From Brumimicrobium sp040882265 (GTDB lineage: Bacteria > Bacteroidota > Bacteroidia > Flavobacteriales_D > Crocinitomicaceae), in NCBI GenBank assembly GCA_040882265.1, contig JBBEBO010000137.1, positions 1-18,301 of the forward strand: 18,301 nt of DNA, read 5' to 3'. Shown piece after piece: positions 15,409 through 18,301 of this stretch; the stretch's first letter is position 1, and each line of letters begins with the position of its first letter. The notes under the pieces are model-generated. The model was not told where the DNA came from. It worked only from the letters and a program-made list of their open reading frames with translations, and did no database searches. The translations under genes and the position numbers were made by a program.

Positions 15409-15429
15409 AGACCCATCTTCCATCCAAAA
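15409..15429 (+). repeat. Partial copy of the tRNA-His 3' end
   Basis: The stretch agrees with 15287-15307 (T-arm 3' side, acceptor 3' strand and the bases beyond) at 20 of 21 positions, CATCC replacing CACCC. It lies 122 bases downstream of the original. No intact tRNA can be folded before it. It may be an attachment-site scar at a tRNA 3' end, or the end of a decayed tandem tRNA. Confidence 0.7.
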
Positions 15430-15467
15430 ATGCTAGAAGTTTGATAAATGTATTTCTTTTACTCATT

Positions 15468-15510
15468 GTCATTCCAACTTATGCTGTTTTTTTTTTTTAA
15501 GTTAAATCTC
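15468..15510. repeat. Inverted, diverged copy of MITE-internal sequence
   Basis: Read in reverse complement, 14538-14578 inside the MITE-like element matches this segment: GTCATT, then CATGCTGTT against TATGCTGTT, a T-rich stretch of different length, then AAGTTAAATCTC, which is shared exactly. The sequence on either side no longer matches. It is evidence that the family is present more than once here. The following bases to about 15774 hold nothing I can name. Confidence 0.5.
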
Positions 15511-15774
15511 GAGGTGAAGCGAGGTAAGTAGGGTGATACGATGCCGTGATTGTTTATAAGTAAAAGCCCGATATTTTATAAGTGTTTATACGTGTTTTGA
15601 TATCGAGTTTGCTTGTGAAATAATAATAACAATTAGCTTTATGTTCAGATAGCGTAACAATAATTTCTTTCTTACTAATCCCCAAACCTAGCCTCTAATC
15701 AAGACTTTTTTTGAATAATCAAAAAGTATTTACAAAATATGTTTTGTTATTCTTAATAATATATAAAAGAAATG

Positions 15775-15820
15775 TGCGGGTGCTGGGATTTTTCAATAGA
15801 GATCAGCAACCGCATTTTTT
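15775..15820 (+). terminator. Terminator-like hairpin with no known upstream gene
   Basis: TGCGGGTGCTG (15775-15785) pairs with CAGCAACCGCA (15804-15814), ten pairs around one G-A mismatch, with an 18-base loop and six T after the stem. It has the look of an intrinsic terminator, but the last gene upstream is tRNA-His, already terminated at 15335. It may end an unrecognised small RNA starting after 15430. Confidence 0.5.
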
Positions 15821-15835
15821 GGTTAATAACCAAAA
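15817..15835. promoter_or_regulatory. Perfect 19-bp dyad, possible operator
   Basis: TTTTGGTTA and TAACCAAAA are perfect reverse complements around a single central A. The dyad begins inside the T-tract of the preceding hairpin and lies about 110 bases upstream of the promoter at 15942-15972. A binding site for a dimeric regulator is possible from the symmetry alone. Confidence 0.35.
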
Positions 15836-15941
15836 GTTTTGAGAGGTTATTTAGAGGTTGAAAAGCCAAGTTTTCAACACTTTAGTAAGCGGAGTCATTA
15901 TTCGTAAAAATAATGGTTCATATAAAACTATTACCTTCTCG

Positions 15942-15972
15942 TTTGTTTTAAACCCAAATCCTATTAATTTTG
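15942..15972 (+). promoter_or_regulatory. Promoter of the signalling operon
   Basis: TTTG at 15942-15945 and TAATTTTG at 15965-15972 are separated by 19 bases, a full match to the Bacteroidota -33/-7 promoter. Transcription would start near 15979, about 19 bases before the small ORF at 15998 and about 200 bases before the membrane-protein gene. Confidence 0.6.
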
Positions 15973-15997
15973 TTTTGAATTACCAAACTACAAAACA

Positions 15998-16150
15998 ATG
16001 TTTCAAAACACTAATCTTTTGATAAAACCACAAAAGTGGGAGCAGAGGAGGAATGGTAATTTAATATACTTGTTTAAAACGAATGATTTATTGGGAGTGG
16101 TAAAAAGACATTACGTATTTAGCTCTTTGTATCTACCCAAAACTATTTAA
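15998..16150 (+). CDS. Possible small protein or leader peptide, 50 residues
   Basis: An ATG-started frame runs 50 codons to TAA. The product begins MFQNTNLLIKPQKWEQRR and continues with a stretch (about 21-35, NLIYLFKTNDLLGVV) that could form short strands; it has no signal peptide or membrane helix and is basic. It begins about 19 bases after the predicted transcription start and ends 30 bases before the TTG of the membrane-protein gene. I do not recognise it. A 50-codon frame can occur by chance at this GC content, so it is only a candidate; a regulatory leader peptide or an untranslated leader are the alternatives. Confidence 0.35.
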   Translation: MFQNTNLLIKPQKWEQRRNGNLIYLFKTNDLLGVVKRHYVFSSLYLPKTI

Positions 16151-16180
16151 TTGCACTAAACCATTTAACAACCAACAACA

Positions 16181-16813
16181 TTGATCGATATAATAGTTAC
16201 TACTGCTGAAGTTTTAATGTTTTTCAACTGTGTCTTATTTTTCTTTGTAATTAGCAAGAAAAATAAACCTTTAGTTATATTCTCTTTTTATCTTGTAGTT
16301 GTTTTAACGGTAGAATTAATTACAAAAATATATGCTTATAACAATCAAAACAATCTGTTTCTTTCACACGCTTATTTTGTTTTCCAATTTGTGCTGTTGA
16401 GTCTATTTTATCTTGAAATTTTAAATAATAAGCTTCAACGAAAAATTGTTTTCGTTGCGTTAATTTCATGCTTAATTCTTTTAGGGATACAATATGTATT
16501 ATACCCTGAAATATTTTTTAATTTTAACATGTTGGAGATATTTTTGACTTCATTTTTGTTGATTATCTACTCTATGTTTCACTTTTACAATACGTTGGAA
16601 GGCGAAAAAAATTTTTTTTATATAAATTGGGGTGTGTTAATTTATTTATTTTCAACTACTTCATTGTTTATGTTAGGCAGGCTGTTTGCCCAATTAGATG
16701 TAAGAGAAGTATTCAACATTTGGTTTGTTAATGCGGTTATGTATTTGATTTATCAAATATTTATCTTCATAGAGTGGAAGAATATATATTTTAGAAGAAA
16801 GCAAAGTGTATGA
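16181..16813 (+). CDS. Seven-helix membrane protein, probable sensor partner of the kinase
   Basis: A 210-residue integral membrane protein with about seven hydrophobic helices (5-24, 31-50, 62-82, 88-107, 112-136, 146-170, 176-197) and a short basic C-terminal tail (RRKQ). No enzyme motif is visible and I do not recognise a named family. The start is TTG at 16181, the first possible start after an in-frame TAA at 16166; an internal ATG at 16217 would cut the first helix. Its stop overlaps the kinase start by four bases (ATGA), so the two are translationally coupled. As the kinase lacks an input domain, this protein is the best candidate for detecting the signal; that is inference. Confidence 0.75.
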   Translation: MIDIIVTTAEVLMFFNCVLFFFVISKKNKPLVIFSFYLVVVLTVELITKIYAYNNQNNLFLSHAYFVFQFVLLSLFYLEILNNKLQRKIVFVALISCLILLGIQYVLYPEIFFNFNMLEIFLTSFLLIIYSMFHFYNTLEGEKNFFYINWGVLIYLFSTTSLFMLGRLFAQLDVREVFNIWFVNAVMYLIYQIFIFIEWKNIYFRRKQSV

Positions 16814-17610
16814 AGAGTCAGAGTTTAGATGATAACGAAGTTGTTTGGGTCATTATTTATACCTTTCTCGCTTTTTTAATGCTACTGATAGCCGTAGTGC
16901 TATTTATTTACTTTTCAAGAAAAAAAATCCTACTCCAGCGAATGGAACATAAAGATGCTAAAATTCAACATCAAAGCATGCTTATGCAGACTATGATAGA
17001 TACACAGGAAAAAGAAAGAAAACGCATTGCTCAAGATTTACATGATGATATTAGCTCAAAAATAAATGTACTATCCTTAAATTGTAAAATGATTAATGAG
17101 GGCGTTGTTCACGAAAACCAACTTCAGAAAATAAGCTCTGAAATGATAGGGATGACAGAAGAACTTTTAGATAGTACAAGGAGAATAACACATGATTTGA
17201 TGCCTCCTGTTTTAGATAACATAGGTTTAGATGCTGCAATTATAGAACTTTGTAAAAACTTCTCCAATAGTAGTGATATCATAATCAATTATGAGAATGA
17301 AATAGGTGAATTAATTTTTGATGAAATTAACAAGGATAAACATGTCCATTTGTTTAGAATTATTCAGGAACTAATCAATAATTCAATTCGTCACGGTCAA
17401 GCTACTCGCATTGATCTTTCTATAGAAAAGAAAGGCGAAAACGTGATTTTAAGTTATAAAGATAATGGAAAGGGATTTGAGCAAAATGAACTCTCCCAAA
17501 TAAAAGGGATAGGAATGAAGAATATTACTACAAGAATTGATTTTATGAGTGCAAAATTTTATTTAGAATCAAAAATAGGCAAAGGTGTAAGTATTCTAAT
17601 TAAACTTTAA
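16810..17610 (+). CDS. NarL-family sensor histidine kinase, minimal form
   Basis: A 266-residue kinase. One membrane helix (about 12-35) follows an N-terminus of some ten residues, so there is almost nothing outside the membrane. A short coiled linker (about 38-65) leads to HisKA_3 with phospho-accepting His78 in ERKRIAQDLHDD. HATPase_c has the N box at Asn190-Asn191 (ELINNSIRHG), the G1 box YKDNGKGF and the G2 stretch GIGMKNI. It autophosphorylates and passes phosphate to the response regulator encoded 3 bases downstream. All catalytic motifs are present. The start ATG lies within the stop of the membrane-protein gene. Confidence 0.93.
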   Translation: MKSQSLDDNEVVWVIIYTFLAFLMLLIAVVLFIYFSRKKILLQRMEHKDAKIQHQSMLMQTMIDTQEKERKRIAQDLHDDISSKINVLSLNCKMINEGVVHENQLQKISSEMIGMTEELLDSTRRITHDLMPPVLDNIGLDAAIIELCKNFSNSSDIIINYENEIGELIFDEINKDKHVHLFRIIQELINNSIRHGQATRIDLSIEKKGENVILSYKDNGKGFEQNELSQIKGIGMKNITTRIDFMSAKFYLESKIGKGVSILIKL

Positions 17611-17613
17611 AAA

Positions 17614-18285
17614 ATGGTAGAGGAAATCAAAGTTGTTTTAGCAGACGATGAAATGCTTTTTAGAAAAGGGCTGCATTTAATTTTAAAACAAGCTTTGGAA
17701 ATTAACGTGGTGTTTGAGGCGGAAGACGGACAAAAATTAATGGACTATCTTAAGAATCATAAAAGCGATCTTCCAGATATTATATTAATGGATATAAGAA
17801 TGCCATATATTGGCGGTGTTCAAGCAACTAAACTTATTACGGATGAGTTTCCAGATATTTCGATTATTGCAGTAACTAGTTATGATTCAGAACAGTTCAT
17901 TACAAGTATGTTGCATTATGGTGCTGTTGGCTATTTGGTGAAAAATGCTGCTCCAACAGAAATGATTAAAACAGTGCGTGAAGTATATCGTTATGGATAT
18001 TGTTACAACAAAGATATCATGCGACTAATCAGAGATGGTTTTATCCATAAAAAAGTAAATAAAATTAGCGGTCGATTTGATGAAGGATCTCTTTCCGCAA
18101 GAGAAGTAGAAGTGTTGGAACTTATTTGTCAACAGAAAAGTAATAAAGAAATTAGTGAAGAGCTCTGTATTAGTATAAGAACAGTAGAAGGTCATCGTAA
18201 AAATATTTTAACTAAAACTAACTCAAAAAATGTCGCAGGATTGGTACTCTATGCTATAAAAAATCAATTGGTATTTATTGAGTGA
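17614..18285 (+). CDS. LuxR/NarL-family response regulator
   Basis: A 223-residue transcription regulator. The receiver domain (about 5-125) has Asp11-Asp12, phospho-accepting Asp60 (ILMDIRMP), Thr88-Ser89 and Lys110 (YLVKNA), all the expected residues. A linker leads to a GerE-type helix-turn-helix near 153-218 (LSAREVEVLELICQQKSNKEISEELCISIRTVEGHRKNI). It is the evident partner of the upstream kinase, with 3 bases between the genes. Targets are not visible; the dyad at 15817-15835 could be an autoregulatory site, an untested idea. The gene is complete, and only 16 bases of the window follow it. Confidence 0.95.
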   Translation: MVEEIKVVLADDEMLFRKGLHLILKQALEINVVFEAEDGQKLMDYLKNHKSDLPDIILMDIRMPYIGGVQATKLITDEFPDISIIAVTSYDSEQFITSMLHYGAVGYLVKNAAPTEMIKTVREVYRYGYCYNKDIMRLIRDGFIHKKVNKISGRFDEGSLSAREVEVLELICQQKSNKEISEELCISIRTVEGHRKNILTKTNSKNVAGLVLYAIKNQLVFIE

Positions 18286-18301
18286 TAAAGTCCCTAAAAA
18301 C

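Noticed and set aside
15287..15429. Integrated phage or conjugative element at tRNA-His
   Set aside because: The 3'-end copies are only 122 bases apart with no integrase or cargo; at most a scar remains, so it is reported as a repeat.
15772..15861. 29-codon frame beginning MCGCWDF
   Set aside because: Most of it is the terminator-like hairpin and the following dyad, which explain the sequence better; no start signal is visible.

Overview
The window looks like a low-GC chromosome segment from the Bacteroidota, most likely order Flavobacteriales (a Crocinitomicaceae/Fluviicola-like lineage is my guess; the genus cannot be fixed by eye). Reasons: several perfect TAnnTTTG -7 promoter elements, the Bacteroidota forms of LptD, the SPOR-like amidase and MlaD, the N-terminally membrane-bound Fe-S protein followed by a CCG-domain partner, and weak or absent Shine-Dalgarno sites. 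TTG or GTG starts look likely for four genes.

Layout. (1) 1-2287: a umuD-umuC translesion-synthesis operon with its own promoter, bracketed by a nearly perfect 37-nt inverted repeat; a third, partial copy and a GC-richer structured stretch follow. (2) 2288-5500, minus strand: yqgE and the LPS-assembly outer-membrane protein lptD. (3) 5567-10492, plus strand, divergent from lptD: a cell-wall amidase, an MlaD/MCE lipid-transport protein, a membrane-anchored 4Fe-4S protein, its CCG-domain partner, and a small protein often mislabelled as an ABC ATPase. (4) 10499-14387, minus strand: reading from the promoter side, a Gfo/Idh/MocA dehydrogenase, a lipoprotein-like protein, a polyprenyl-phosphate sugar transferase and a secreted CAP-domain protein. 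(5) 14388-16180: a long non-coding tract holding a 373-bp MITE-like element with terminal inverted repeats and a 32-bp perfect palindrome, one tRNA-His with partial copies of its own 5' and 3' ends on either side, a second fragment of the MITE-internal sequence, an orphan terminator-like hairpin, a perfect dyad and a strong promoter. (6) 15998-18285, plus strand: a possible 50-codon small ORF, a seven-helix membrane protein, a minimal NarL-family histidine kinase and a LuxR-type response regulator, tightly packed.

How the genes fit together. Regions 2-4 are mostly envelope biology: LPS export, peptidoglycan cleavage, phospholipid traffic and surface-glycan initiation, with a membrane redox pair embedded among them. 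Region 6 looks like a signalling unit whose sensing part is probably the separate membrane protein, since the kinase has almost no extracytoplasmic sequence. The least explained parts are the inverted-repeat-bounded umuDC locus, the tRNA-His locus with its end duplications, and the small ORF and regulatory sites ahead of the two-component operon. I saw no CRISPR array, rRNA, transposase or phage gene.
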